A stretch of DNA of 50,328 nt from an uncultured Bacteroidales bacterium. Its GTDB lineage: Bacteria; Bacteroidota; Bacteroidia; Bacteroidales; P3. A program made the position numbers and the translations under genes. Positions 35,353 through 45,249 of the stretch are shown piece by piece. The stretch spans positions 1 to 50,328 of the forward strand of contig CAMVMF010000018.1 of NCBI GenBank assembly GCA_947168515.1, written 5' to 3'. A model generated the notes under the pieces. The model made no database searches. It had not been told where the DNA came from and was given only the letters and a program-made list of their open reading frames with translations. Within the stretch, counting starts at the first letter, position 1. Each line of letters starts with the position of its first letter.

Positions 35353-37152
35353 TTATTCACCTTTCTGTTCTTTCTCAAGTTCTTCTTTCAGGTTAGCCAG
35401 AACGGAGAGGTCACCGAGGGTGGTCTTCTCAAGAGTCTCGTTGATTTTCTTAACGGTCTTCTTGGTAGCGCGGTCCTTCTTAGCCTCGTCGTTCTCACCC
35501 TTAGCGTGATCGCCTTCGGCTGCATCCTGGAAAGTGCGTGTATGAGAGAGGACGATCTTCTTATTCTCTTTGGAGAACTCAATAACCTTGAATTGGAGAG
35601 TCTCACCCTGACGGGCTTTCTTCTTGTCTTCCTTCTCAAGGTGACGCATGGGGGCAAAGCCTTCAACGCCATAGGGCAGAGTTACCGTAGCACCTTTGTC
35701 ATTCAGATTGCTGATGGTACCCTCGTGAACACTGCCAACGGTGAACAGCGATTCGTACACATCCCAAGGATTTTCCTCGAGTTGTTTGTGTCCGAGACTC
35801 AAACGACGATTGTCGGCATCGACTTCGAGAACGACGACTTCAATCTTGTCGCCAATCTTGGTGAACTCTGCGGGGTGTTTAATTTTCTTGCTCCAGCTCA
35901 GGTCGCTGATGTGGATAAGACCGTCAACACCTTCCTCGAGTTCGACGAAGATACCAAAGTTGGTAAAGTTACGAACGGTAGCAGTATGCTTGCTTCCGAC
36001 AGGATATTTCTCGCTAATGGTCAGCCAGGGGTCAGGCATCAGCTGTTTCAGGCCCAGGCTCATCTTGCGCTGTTCACGGTCGAGCGTGAGGATAACGGCC
36101 TCAACTTCTTGTCCAACTTTCAGGAAATCCTGAGCGCTGCGCAGGTGCTGGCTCCAGCTCATCTCGCTGACGTGAATCAGACCTTCGACACCGGGAACCA
36201 CTTCCACAAAGGCGCCGTAGTCGGCAATCACAACAACTTTACCCTTCACATGGTCGCCCTCTTTCAGGTTGGGATCAAGAGCATCCCAGGGGTGAGGAGT
36301 GAGCTGTTTCAGACCCAGAGCGATGCGGTGCTTAGCCTCATCGAAGTCGAGAATAACGACATTGATTTTCTGGTCAAGCTCAACAATGTCCTTGGGATCG
36401 GAAACGCGACCCCAGCTGAGGTCGGTGATATGCACCAAACCATCGACACCACCCAGGTCAACAAAGACACCATAGGGAGTGATGTTCTTGACAGTGCCTT
36501 CGAGCACTTGACCCTTCTCAAGATGGCTGATAATCTCGGCTTTCTGAGCCTCAATCTCATCTTCAATAAGAGCTTTATGTGAAACAACCACATTCTTGTA
36601 TTCGTGATTGATTTTCACAACCTTGAATTCCATATTCTTACCAACGAAGACATCATAGTCGCGGATAGGTTTCACATCAATCTGTGAACCGGGGAGGAAG
36701 GCTTCGATGTTGTCGAACACAGTAACAATAAGGCCACCTTTGGTACGGCTCTTGACAAAACCAGTGATGATTTCCTGATTCTCGAAAGCCTCGTTGACGC
36801 GATCCCACGATTTGAGGATGCGGGCCTTTTTGTGAGAAAGGAGCAACTGACCGTTGGAGTCTTCTTGGCTCTCAACGAATACCTCAATTTTGTCACCAGC
36901 CTTAAGGTCGGGGTTGTAACGCAACTCGGAAGCGGGGATAACACCGTCGCTCTTGTAACCGATGTTGACAACAGCCTCGCGGTCACTGATGCTAACAATA
37001 GTACCTTCAATGACCTCCTGCTCGGTGAAAGCATTAAAGGTTTGCTCGTACTGCTCGGTCATTTTTTGAGACAGCTCGGAATTGACTTCTTCTTTTTTGT
37101 CGATAGCACTCCAGTCAAAGTCTGCTAACGGCTGCACATTTTTATAATCCAT
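35353..37152 (-). CDS. rpsA: 30S ribosomal protein S1
   Basis: 599 residues. Six S1 RNA-binding domains run in order from about residue 40 to 540. The hallmark G.V..I..YG.FVDLGGVDGLVHITDLSW (about 215-250) and similar repeats (GAFVEVVPGVEGLIHVSEMSW, GIFVELEEGVDGLIHISDLSW) stand out. The C-terminal 50 residues are Lys/Glu-rich. S1 binds mRNA leaders at the ribosome, which matters in Bacteroidota where Shine-Dalgarno pairing is weak. Its promoter is at 37258-37286 on the minus strand, giving a leader of about 100 nt, where S1 autoregulation could act. Confidence 0.96.
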   Translation of the reverse strand: MDYKNVQPLADFDWSAIDKKEEVNSELSQKMTEQYEQTFNAFTEQEVIEGTIVSISDREAVVNIGYKSDGVIPASELRYNPDLKAGDKIEVFVESQEDSNGQLLLSHKKARILKSWDRVNEAFENQEIITGFVKSRTKGGLIVTVFDNIEAFLPGSQIDVKPIRDYDVFVGKNMEFKVVKINHEYKNVVVSHKALIEDEIEAQKAEIISHLEKGQVLEGTVKNITPYGVFVDLGGVDGLVHITDLSWGRVSDPKDIVELDQKINVVILDFDEAKHRIALGLKQLTPHPWDALDPNLKEGDHVKGKVVVIADYGAFVEVVPGVEGLIHVSEMSWSQHLRSAQDFLKVGQEVEAVILTLDREQRKMSLGLKQLMPDPWLTISEKYPVGSKHTATVRNFTNFGIFVELEEGVDGLIHISDLSWSKKIKHPAEFTKIGDKIEVVVLEVDADNRRLSLGHKQLEENPWDVYESLFTVGSVHEGTISNLNDKGATVTLPYGVEGFAPMRHLEKEDKKKARQGETLQFKVIEFSKENKKIVLSHTRTFQDAAEGDHAKGENDEAKKDRATKKTVKKINETLEKTTLGDLSVLANLKEELEKEQKGE

Positions 37153-37464
37153 GTGTGAGATTTTGTATTAATGGACACCTGCCCGTCCGGGTGAAACATA
37201 CATAACACGCTGTGCACTACCACGTTGGCAGGAACATGGCTACACATCCGCAGGTTGCAAAGATACAACTTTTTTCTATTTCACAAGAAAAAAGAATACA
37301 AAAAACTGAATTTTGGGACGTTGCGAAGGCCAGACATCCTGAAAGAAGGACAAAGAAATTGAATGCAGAGACGAAACCGGCCCTAACATCTCTATGCGCA
37401 TGAGAAACCCCTATGCGGTAGACAGGATTATGCTACTCAATTATTTCTGACACCTGGTATTATT
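37153..37464. other. Intergenic region upstream of rpsA
   Basis: Holds the rpsA leader (37153-37250) and promoter. The part from 37290 to 37464 carries no recognisable gene; a 63-codon plus-strand frame across it overlaps the rpsA promoter and has no homologue I recognise. Confidence 0.55.
37258..37286 (-). promoter_or_regulatory. rpsA promoter
   Basis: On the minus strand, TTG (37286-37284) and TATCTTTG (37265-37258) are 18 bp apart, with AAAAAAGTTG directly ahead of the -7 box. This is the same extended motif seen at mutA, the lipoproteins and tRNA-Val. Confidence 0.7.
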
Positions 37465-37507
37465 AAAAATCTGAATTCTAAGTGGTATCGCTCCACTCAG
37501 AATTCAG
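37465..37507 (-). terminator. Terminator of the sugar transporter gene
   Basis: Stem CTGAATTCT.AGTGG / CCACT.AGAATTCAG (37471-37507): 14 pairs with one mismatch and a 7-nt loop. It is followed on the minus strand by ATTTTTAATAA. It begins 30 bp after the stop of the MFS gene. Confidence 0.85.
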
Positions 37508-37536
37508 TTTTAGCTATTATAAAATCTCAAAGATCC

Positions 37537-38838
37537 TTATTCTACGGGGATGTCTTTGTTGACATTCTTACATCCCACAGTAGCATAGAAGAGTATATAA
37601 GCCAGCATGGCGACAACCAACCAGTAGCTGCCCATGTAGCCAACGCTCTTGGCAATGGCGTTTTGGATGAAAGGCATGACACCTCCACCAACCACCATGG
37701 TCATAAAGATTCCTGAGGCCTGCTCGGTATATTTGCCTAAACCCTCGACGCTTAGGTTGAATATTCCGCCCCACATGAGCGAAGTGCAAAGGCCACACAA
37801 CACTAGTAGCAGGGCACTAATGGGTACCTTAAACATGGCAAAGCCTTCTGCCACACTGTATCCTGGCATGGACACACGGATGGTGTCCGGCAGGATGATG
37901 GCAACAACGATAAGGATTACAGCCAGCAACGAGACAAATGTGAGTTGGGCCTGGGTGGAGACCTTTCCACTAATAGCGGTGCTCAAAGCCCTGCCAACCA
38001 TCATAAGCAACCAGTAGATGGCAGCCACGGCACCACCGATGGCAGCACCGCAGGCGGGGTCGTCGGTCAAGTAGAAGTTGAGTTCGTTAGGGATGCCCAC
38101 TTCGATGCCCACATAGAAAAAAATGGCGATAACGCCTAGGACCAAGTGACGGAAACTCCATGCACTGTGTTTATCTTTGCCTTCCGACTTGGATTTGCCA
38201 AGGTTGGGTTCGACAAACTTGACACAACAAATGATAACGAATGCCAATGCAAAAACTCCCATGGCAATAAAGAGCAAGGGAGCCACATCACCCATGGCTG
38301 TCTTATCAGTAACCTGGCCAATAAGGGCACCGACCAACAGGGGGGTGAGGGTACCCGTGAGGGAGTTGAATGTGCCACCGGTCTGGATAAGCTGGTTGCC
38401 ACGGTTGCCGCCACCACCCAGTATGTTGAGCATGGGGTTGACCACCGTATTAAGCATGCAAACACAGAAACCGCATACAAAGGCACCCAAAAGGTAAATA
38501 ACATAGTTAAGCATGACCGGCTGACCACTAACCGAGAAAGTGGCCACACCTGCTCCCACACGACTAGAAAGATACTGGATAACCATGCCAACAAAGCCTA
38601 CAGCCAAGGCAATGAGTGCAGTTTTTTTATAGCCGATTTTGGAGAGCATTTTGCCAGCGGGAATTCCCATAAAAAGATAGGCAAGAAAGTTCATCATGTT
38701 GCCGAGCATGCCGGCCCACTCATAATGATTGCGCCAAATGTTGCCAAAAGGGGCTGCCATATTGGTGACAAAAGAAATCATGGCGAACATGAATATCATG
38801 GTCACTATGGCAATCACGTTACTTTTTTTCTTTTCCAT
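37537..38838 (-). CDS. FHS-family sugar MFS transporter
   Basis: 433 residues with about 12 hydrophobic helices. N-terminal pattern: MIFMFAMISFVTNMAAPFGNIWRNHYEWAGMLGNMMNFLAYLFMGIPAGKMLSKIGYKKT. Mid-region NTVVNPMLNILGGGGNRGNQLIQTGGTFNSLTG carries the Asn/Gly/Gln-rich motif of fucose/glucose-galactose (FucP/GluP) symporters. These move hexoses with protons. No sugar-catabolic gene is adjacent, so the substrate is open. It has its own terminator. Confidence 0.9.
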   Translation of the reverse strand: MEKKKSNVIAIVTMIFMFAMISFVTNMAAPFGNIWRNHYEWAGMLGNMMNFLAYLFMGIPAGKMLSKIGYKKTALIALAVGFVGMVIQYLSSRVGAGVATFSVSGQPVMLNYVIYLLGAFVCGFCVCMLNTVVNPMLNILGGGGNRGNQLIQTGGTFNSLTGTLTPLLVGALIGQVTDKTAMGDVAPLLFIAMGVFALAFVIICCVKFVEPNLGKSKSEGKDKHSAWSFRHLVLGVIAIFFYVGIEVGIPNELNFYLTDDPACGAAIGGAVAAIYWLLMMVGRALSTAISGKVSTQAQLTFVSLLAVILIVVAIILPDTIRVSMPGYSVAEGFAMFKVPISALLLVLCGLCTSLMWGGIFNLSVEGLGKYTEQASGIFMTMVVGGGVMPFIQNAIAKSVGYMGSYWLVVAMLAYILFYATVGCKNVNKDIPVE

Positions 38839-38897
38839 AGTTTATATTTTCATTATATTACAATTCGGGATTCTTTGGTACCGCTTAATCTTGACAT

Positions 38898-39000
38898 ATG
38901 GTTTCTCTTAAAGAACCAGATCCGCCTTTTTCTTCAACCACTTTCCTATAGCCATATAAAGAAAGAGAAACGGATTGTAGGAGTCCATAAGAGAAACCAT
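38898..39000. repeat. 13-bp perfect inverted repeat flanking 77 bp
   Basis: ATGGTTTCTCTTA (38898-38910) and TAAGAGAAACCAT (38988-39000) bracket 77 bp in the gap between the C10 peptidase stop and the MFS start. Inside, CCGcCTTTTTCTT and AAGAAAGAGAAACGG can also pair partly, so the whole could fold as one long hairpin. It could be a peptidase-gene terminator or an invertible segment. Confidence 0.5.
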
Positions 39001-39024
39001 TAATCAAACATAATCAATCTCCCG

Positions 39025-41904
39025 TTAAAACTGTGCAGCAAGCACAACCCTACGGGGCTGCAGCCCTTCCACTTTTACCATATATACTCCAACTGCAGTC
39101 AGCCGCACGGGAGTCCCGTCGAATCTGGCAGCAGAATATACACAGCGGCCCATCACATCATAGACATGTAGCGAACGTCCAACGGCACCATCTACAAGAA
39201 GGTTATGGCCTTCAACAGCAATACTGATACCTTCGGCTTCTAAGTCATCAACACCCACTTCACCTTCGCCAAAGACGGCGCGAATGACGGAGTCGCTGGT
39301 GACGGTTACGAGGCGTGGGTTTTCGGTATTTTGGTCGCTCCAACGAACGAAATGGTATCCCTCTTGAGGGTGTGCCTCAATGGAGACGTTTTGGCCGTAC
39401 TTGTAGAGACCGCCACCGGTGACGGAACCCCAGGTAGGCCGTGTGGAAGTGACCCTGAGGGTATAATCGGTACGGTCGAGAGGCATGACAGCACGCACCA
39501 TCCAGGTGCCGTAGATAGGAGTATCCATCTGGGTGATGGAGGACCAGTTGGTGCCATCCTCGGTGTACCAGCTTCCCTCATTGTTGCCACACCATGCTGT
39601 CATAGCAGCTGGAGCACTTGCATTCCGGGACTGAATGACTATCCAAAGAGGACGGGTATGATTGATGTCAACGGGTGTGTCGAAAGTCATTTCGTACCAC
39701 CGGCCCATATTCCGATAATTGAGGTTGACGGTTTGCTGATGGACTTGGACAAGGGGGGTGTTAGAGGCATTTTGATAGATTGTGACAGTATATCTGCCAG
39801 TACTTGCGCAATAGAACTTAACACCCTCTAGCTGCCGATGTCCGACTAACTGGTCGAGGCCGAAGCGGATTCCCCAAGCAAAATTACTTTCACCATTCAC
39901 AGCGGTGCTGTAACTACCATTGTCGTAATGAAGGGTGTCGCTGCCAAGGTTTTCAAAACGTGCGGTTATGGATCTGTCGCGGATAAGCAACACCTGACGG
40001 GGATTATCACTGACATAGTCGCTCCAACGCGTGAAGCGATAGCCCGGCTTTGCCATGGCCTGTATAGTGCGATACTCGCCAAAATGGATGTTACTATCAG
40101 CCCCAAAGACTTCGCCGAAAGTGGAATCATTTGATTCAAGTTCCAGTGTGCATGTATAGGTAGGAGTACCGCCTGTGTCAGCGCATGGAGAGACGATGGT
40201 GTCTGGAGTAGACGAGAAAGCATCTCCATCCTCATGGTTCAGCCACATAATTCCCTGGCTATTATCAATAAAATAGGCACATTGGGCATCGTTTGACACT
40301 AAGGAAGATGGATGCCAATGGACGAGGACAGTGTCAGGACATACCTGTATGGTTTTGGTGGCATAGACTCCAGAGGGGACGGTGGCGGTGCCATAGACGA
40401 TGCCATCAGTAGATTCAAAAGAGAGGTAGGCTCCATCCCAACTATTGCCTGAACGCGCCGTCATATTGACTGTGAGTTCGCACATATCGGAATTCTGACA
40501 ATCGTGCTGGTAGACGGGAACCTGGATGCTGTTGGAACTCTGGACGAAGGTGATAGTGGCGTGACGAGGGTGCCCTGATGTGGTAGCAGCTGCCGAAACC
40601 TGAATGATAGAAGTTGCCCCACTGCCTTGCCCGGTGGAGGAAGAGAGCGTAAGCCAAGGGGCATCGGTAGTGGCTGTCCAGCTGGTAGAGTCGCCATAAT
40701 CACTGTGAACTTCCAGTGATACGGTTCCTCCATTGATGTCGTACAAGAGCGATGAAGGTAGGGCTGCCAACGTTGGCTTGGGTTGGATGCCGATGAGGGC
40801 TTGATTATAGTAGTTGAAGGTGTTGGAGGTGTTGGTACCAACTCCGCCACCGGCAGGATTGAGGGCTCCCATGACAAAATAGCCATCGTAGCTACCACCC
40901 CAACCCCAGTTGACGTGGAACTGGCTGTTGACATCATAGCCGTCGAAGACAAAAGCATGTCCGGCAGAGTTATCGTAGCCAGCGTAAAGGATGGGACGGC
41001 CTTCGTCCAGCTCATCTTTGAGAGTCTCCACCCATTCTGCATCGGTGTAGTTGGACTTCATAATGCCGGAGAGGGTATTCTCGTAATTGAAATAGTTGAC
41101 CAAAGCGTTCTGCGAGGAGGCACCATAGCCTAGTACTTGGGCTCCGCTGCCGTCGGGGGAATAATCCATCTCGATTGCTACTCCTATATGATAACTGAGG
41201 GTGGCAACAGCAGTAACCTGTGCCGTAGTGCTTCTACTAGTAAGCCTATTGGGCATATTTTCCCAGTCGTATGTGGTGTTGCCAAAATCGGCACTTAGCA
41301 TGCCGTAGTCATCTTCATTGTAGGAATGGGAGCCATTGCCAACAACAGGATGATTCCAGTACTTCATGACCTGAGCCGTAGCCGTGGCCACACAACCGAC
41401 AGGGGTACCAGCAGGGCACAAGGCATTGTAATAAGGGCTCTGGTTCCACTGGGTGGTGAGCATTTGGGGCACAAAATTGTTTTTAGGCTGGGGAGGCACA
41501 CCTTGGAGCAAAGCACCCCACTGGCCACTTATATAATTCTGGAGTTCAGTTTCCACTTCAACGGAGCCTGCGGCCAACGCTTCTATCTCGTTCTCGTATT
41601 GACCCAACCAGAAACGTGTCTCGGGGCCTAAATCGCCTGCTGGAGTGTTGGTGGAATAGCCCAAAATGGGGTAGGCCGCATCGTCAGCGGAAACTATCAC
41701 AAAGCCACCACCCTTGTTGATGTCGAATATATAGAACTGAGAAAAGCCCGTCTGGGGAACAATGGTCATTTCCTGGATGGGCTGAGAACTAACGGAGGTC
41801 CAGAAATTACGGGCCACCTGTGCTGCATCTTTCTGCTTAACTGGGGCCGCCATAAGCGACAAGGTGCAGACTACTAGGAGCAAGAATGCTGAAAGTTTTT
41901 TCAT
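39025..41904 (-). CDS. C10 (streptopain-like) cysteine peptidase with T9SS sorting domain
   Basis: 959 residues. The signal peptide is about 1-19. A propeptide region (about 20-140) precedes the C10 catalytic domain (about 145-375) with nucleophile C171 (GTPVGCVATATAQVMKYW) and H316 (GHAFVFDGY), followed by the Asn/Trp segment HVNWGWGGSYDGYF. Then come a BACON-like domain (about 378-470), two divergent InlB-type repeats (about 585-655 and 815-880), and a type A T9SS C-terminal domain with VYDVMGRCVY and GVYMVKVEG. This is a secreted surface protease related to SpeB. It is probably self-activating. Confidence 0.93.
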   Translation of the reverse strand: MKKLSAFLLLVVCTLSLMAAPVKQKDAAQVARNFWTSVSSQPIQEMTIVPQTGFSQFYIFDINKGGGFVIVSADDAAYPILGYSTNTPAGDLGPETRFWLGQYENEIEALAAGSVEVETELQNYISGQWGALLQGVPPQPKNNFVPQMLTTQWNQSPYYNALCPAGTPVGCVATATAQVMKYWNHPVVGNGSHSYNEDDYGMLSADFGNTTYDWENMPNRLTSRSTTAQVTAVATLSYHIGVAIEMDYSPDGSGAQVLGYGASSQNALVNYFNYENTLSGIMKSNYTDAEWVETLKDELDEGRPILYAGYDNSAGHAFVFDGYDVNSQFHVNWGWGGSYDGYFVMGALNPAGGGVGTNTSNTFNYYNQALIGIQPKPTLAALPSSLLYDINGGTVSLEVHSDYGDSTSWTATTDAPWLTLSSSTGQGSGATSIIQVSAAATTSGHPRHATITFVQSSNSIQVPVYQHDCQNSDMCELTVNMTARSGNSWDGAYLSFESTDGIVYGTATVPSGVYATKTIQVCPDTVLVHWHPSSLVSNDAQCAYFIDNSQGIMWLNHEDGDAFSSTPDTIVSPCADTGGTPTYTCTLELESNDSTFGEVFGADSNIHFGEYRTIQAMAKPGYRFTRWSDYVSDNPRQVLLIRDRSITARFENLGSDTLHYDNGSYSTAVNGESNFAWGIRFGLDQLVGHRQLEGVKFYCASTGRYTVTIYQNASNTPLVQVHQQTVNLNYRNMGRWYEMTFDTPVDINHTRPLWIVIQSRNASAPAAMTAWCGNNEGSWYTEDGTNWSSITQMDTPIYGTWMVRAVMPLDRTDYTLRVTSTRPTWGSVTGGGLYKYGQNVSIEAHPQEGYHFVRWSDQNTENPRLVTVTSDSVIRAVFGEGEVGVDDLEAEGISIAVEGHNLLVDGAVGRSLHVYDVMGRCVYSAARFDGTPVRLTAVGVYMVKVEGLQPRRVVLAAQF

Positions 41905-42163
41905 TGATCTTTGTAATTTAAAAAATACATAATATATAATATCTTATTTCTAGTTACTAACGAATCAGATACAAGTTAGAACTCTGATTGCTGTTTTCAA
42001 TATCATAAACAAGATTCTAGGCTCAAGGGATTTATAAATATCATGTCGCTGTAATTAGTGCTGCCTACTTTAGGTATAGTCAAATCCATCTCCTATACTG
42101 TCCTGTTTTTTGTAACAGGCGACTCTCACTACACCCCTAAGTTAGAAATCCTGCTGTTCATTG
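41905..42163. other. Spacer between the ATP synthase cluster and the peptidase gene
   Basis: 259 bp, AT-rich. A hairpin CCTGTT...AACAGG (42102-42119) and a GTATAG/CTATAC pair lie just downstream of atpG and could form its 3' end. No clear promoter for the peptidase was found. Confidence 0.4.
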
Positions 42164-43063
42164 CTATCCTTTTAGTGCCTCAGACCCGCTCACAATCTCG
42201 ATAATTTCATTGGTGATGGCGGCCTGTCTGGCTTTGTTATAACTCAATCTCAGTTCTTTAAGGAGTTCTGTAGCGTTGTCGGTAGCTTTCTGCATAGCGT
42301 TCATGCGAGCTCCGTGCTCTGCAGCCAACGAGTCTAGTATCACCCGATAGAAATGTGCCCGCAACGTTAACGGTACCATTTCCTTCAGAATCGCCTCCTT
42401 AGAAGGTTCATATATATAGTCATCAGCCATCTTGCTTCCTTTGGCACCAGAACGAGTTCTATCATTCTGGTGCTGGACGATGGGAAGGAACTGCTCGGTG
42501 GAGAGTATTTGCACCAAAGAGTTCTTAAACTGATTATATATCAACTCTATGCGGTCGTATCTCTTTTCGGAGAACTGCTGCATCAACTGATCAGCAATAG
42601 TTGCGGCAGCCTCGAAAGAGATGCCGTCCAAGATGTCATCGTAGCAGCCGACAACATGGTCAAACCGCTTGGCGAAGAATTCACTCCCGCGCTTTCCAAT
42701 TGTAAGCATGCTTAACTGCACAGGCTGACTAGCTGAGCCCTCAGACCTATAGTAGTCGATGCGTGCCTGTGCTTGCTTGATGACATTGCTGTTGAAGGCA
42801 CCACAGAGCCCTTTGTTGGAAGTCACCACCACTAACAGCACATGCTCCAACCTGCGTACTTGATGATACGGGGTCTGCATTCCATCACCGGCATCAATGT
42901 CGGATACAATGTTTGCCAGTTGGTTGGCGTATGGGCGCATTCCGATAATGGCCATCTGGGCACGGCGGAATTTAGCTGCGGAGACCATCTTCATGGCAGA
43001 GGTGATCTGCTGCGTAGAACTCACCGAAGCTATACGGGTGCGAACTTCTTTTAAATTTGCCAT
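42164..43063 (-). CDS. atpG: ATP synthase F1 gamma subunit
   Basis: 299 residues. N-terminal helix KEVRTRIASVSSTQQITSAMKMVSAAKFRRAQ and C-terminal helix RMNAMQKATDNATELLKELRLSYNKARQAAITNEIIEIVSGSEAL form the rotor stalk. The middle Rossmann-like part has VVTSNKGLCGAFNSN. Gamma turns inside the alpha-beta ring. It is the last gene of the atpE-F-H-A-G run, 9 bp after atpA. Confidence 0.97.
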   Translation of the reverse strand: MANLKEVRTRIASVSSTQQITSAMKMVSAAKFRRAQMAIIGMRPYANQLANIVSDIDAGDGMQTPYHQVRRLEHVLLVVVTSNKGLCGAFNSNVIKQAQARIDYYRSEGSASQPVQLSMLTIGKRGSEFFAKRFDHVVGCYDDILDGISFEAAATIADQLMQQFSEKRYDRIELIYNQFKNSLVQILSTEQFLPIVQHQNDRTRSGAKGSKMADDYIYEPSKEAILKEMVPLTLRAHFYRVILDSLAAEHGARMNAMQKATDNATELLKELRLSYNKARQAAITNEIIEIVSGSEALKG

Positions 43064-43072
43064 AACAACAGA

Positions 43073-44650
43073 TTATTTATATCTCTCAGCCATACCTAAG
43101 GCCTCCTGACGCAGAACATCCAAATCCTGGTCGAGAAGCTTTCCATGACCGAGGTTCTCAAGCACTTCGGGATGGTTCTGGCGCAACAAGAAGAGAAAAT
43201 CTTTCTCAAACTGACGGACTTTGTCGACTGCCACCTTCTGCAGCAAGCCCTTCGTGCCACAAAAGATGATAGCCACCTGTTCAGCAACAGGCATGGGGCT
43301 ATATTGCGGCTGTTTGAGGATTTCAACATTGCGTGCACCCTTATCAAGCACTGCCTTGGTGGCAGCATCGAGATCGGAACCGAACTTGGAGAAAGCTTCT
43401 AGCTCACGATACTGGGCTTGGTCCAGCTTTAGCGTTCCTGCAATCTTCTTCATAGACTTTATCTGGGCCTTGCCACCCACACGCGAAACCGATATACCCA
43501 CATTGATGGCAGGTCTGATGCCCGAATTGAAAAGGTTAGTCTCTAAAAAGATCTGACCATCGGTAATGGAAATAACATTGGTGGGAATGTAGGCCGATAC
43601 GTCACCTGCCTGAGTTTCGATGATAGGCAGTGCGGTCAACGAGCCTCCCCCTTTGACATGGTCCTTCAAACAGGCCGGCAAGTCATTCATCTGGCTAGCG
43701 ATTGCGTCACTTTGGATGATGCGGGCAGCACGTTCCAAAAGACGACTATGCAAATAGAAAACATCGCCAGGATATGCCTCACGTCCGGGTGGGCGACGGA
43801 GCAACAGGGAGACTTCGCGGTAGGCTACAGCCTGCTTGCTGAGGTCGTCGTAAATGACCAAAGCATTGCGGCCCGTATCGCGGAAATACTCGCCTATGGC
43901 AGCTCCTGCAAAGGGAGCGTAGAACTGCATTGCTGCGGGGTCGGAGGCAGTGGCAGCCACCACAATGGTATAGGCCATGGCCCCTTTCTGCTCTAGGTTC
44001 TTCACCAAATTGGCCACAGTGGAGCCCTTCTGCCCACAGGCCACATAGATACAGTATACCGGGTCGCCTGCATCATAATTGTTTTTCTGATTAATAATGG
44101 TGTCGATAGCAATTGCTGTCTTACCTGTTTGTCGGTCACCAATGATTAGCTCGCGTTGTCCACGGCCGATGGGAATCATGGAGTCGATAGCCTTGATACC
44201 TGTCTGCAAAGGCTGCTCCACAGGCTGACGGTAGATGACTCCGGGGGCTTTGCGTTCGAGAGGCATCTCAAACAATTCACCCTCGACAAGGCCCTTTCCG
44301 TCGATTGGAACACCGATGGTGTTGACCACACGGCCCACCAGGCCTTCACCCACCTTAATGGAAGCGATGCGCTTGGTACGCTTGACCCTGTCGCCTTCAT
44401 TGATGGTAGAAGCCTCCGCCAGCATCACCACACCGACATTGTCCTCCTCAAGATTTTGAACAATGCCCTGCTCGCCAGTGGCAAATTCCACCAGCTCACC
44501 AGCCTGGGCATTATTAAGTCCGTAGACACGGGCAATACCGTCACCTACGGTAAGCACGGTGCCTATCTCTTCCAGCTCCACTTCAAGGTCGGCATCGGCC
44601 AATTGTTTTTTCAGAATCGCCGATACTTCGGCAGGTTTGATTTCTGACAT
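43073..44650 (-). CDS. atpA: ATP synthase F1 alpha subunit
   Basis: 525 residues. Walker A is [19 protein letters not shown]. Regulatory-subunit motifs include [63 protein letters not shown], and [21 protein letters not shown] with the arginine finger. Alpha pairs with beta (AtpD), which is not in this window. It lies 35 bp after atpH. Confidence 0.97.
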   Translation of the reverse strand: MSEIKPAEVSAILKKQLADADLEVELEEIGTVLTVGDGIARVYGLNNAQAGELVEFATGEQGIVQNLEEDNVGVVMLAEASTINEGDRVKRTKRIASIKVGEGLVGRVVNTIGVPIDGKGLVEGELFEMPLERKAPGVIYRQPVEQPLQTGIKAIDSMIPIGRGQRELIIGDRQTGKTAIAIDTIINQKNNYDAGDPVYCIYVACGQKGSTVANLVKNLEQKGAMAYTIVVAATASDPAAMQFYAPFAGAAIGEYFRDTGRNALVIYDDLSKQAVAYREVSLLLRRPPGREAYPGDVFYLHSRLLERAARIIQSDAIASQMNDLPACLKDHVKGGGSLTALPIIETQAGDVSAYIPTNVISITDGQIFLETNLFNSGIRPAINVGISVSRVGGKAQIKSMKKIAGTLKLDQAQYRELEAFSKFGSDLDAATKAVLDKGARNVEILKQPQYSPMPVAEQVAIIFCGTKGLLQKVAVDKVRQFEKDFLFLLRQNHPEVLENLGHGKLLDQDLDVLRQEALGMAERYK

Positions 44651-44685
44651 ATTTCTCTATTTTCAATTTCTAAATTTAATGCCTA

Positions 44686-45243
44686 TCACAGCTTACTCTC
44701 ATACACATTCTCTGCAAATGCCCTCCGCAACTTAGCCAGTCGTGTCGCTATGGTGGCATCGTACATATTGTTGTCAAATTCCATCGCAAGGCCTCCAATT
44801 ACATCTGGGTCTGTCTTATCCACCAATTCTACTTGCTTGTGGGTGTAGTCGCTGATGGTCTTGCTCACCAGTTCCTTGATTTCTACGTCAACAGGCTCTG
44901 CCGTGGTCAGGTGCGAAAGCACGATTCCACGACTATCGCGATAGAGGTCCAGGTACATAGCACTGATTCCCTTGAGGTTCACAGAACGCTTTTTCTTCAC
45001 CACAAAGACCAGAAAAGTCATTGTGATTCTATCCACATGTTGACCAAAGAGGGCCGTCACGATGTCTGCTTTTTTCCCCGGACTAATATCGGGATTGTCG
45101 AAAACGGCATTCAACTGGCGGTTCTCCTGACACACCTTATGCACCAATTGCATATCACGGTTCACCCGCTCTTGCTCGTTGGTGTCTTCGGCCAGTTGGA
45201 AAAGTGCCTTGGCATAATTGATATTGATACGATAGTCTTGCAC
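44686..45243 (-). CDS. atpH: ATP synthase delta subunit
   Basis: 185 residues. N-terminal helical domain INYAKALFQLAEDTNEQERVNRDMQLVHKV..., then the strand-rich half with the family end pattern VDKTDPDVIGGLAMEFDNNMYDATIATRLAKLRRAF. Delta ties the F1 crown to the peripheral stalk. It starts 6 bp after atpF. Confidence 0.95.
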   Translation of the reverse strand: MQDYRININYAKALFQLAEDTNEQERVNRDMQLVHKVCQENRQLNAVFDNPDISPGKKADIVTALFGQHVDRITMTFLVFVVKKKRSVNLKGISAMYLDLYRDSRGIVLSHLTTAEPVDVEIKELVSKTISDYTHKQVELVDKTDPDVIGGLAMEFDNNMYDATIATRLAKLRRAFAENVYESKL

Positions 45244-45249
45244 GTTTTT

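Noticed and set aside
37212..37403. 63-codon plus-strand gene upstream of rpsA
   Set aside because: It overlaps the rpsA promoter and has no recognisable feature.
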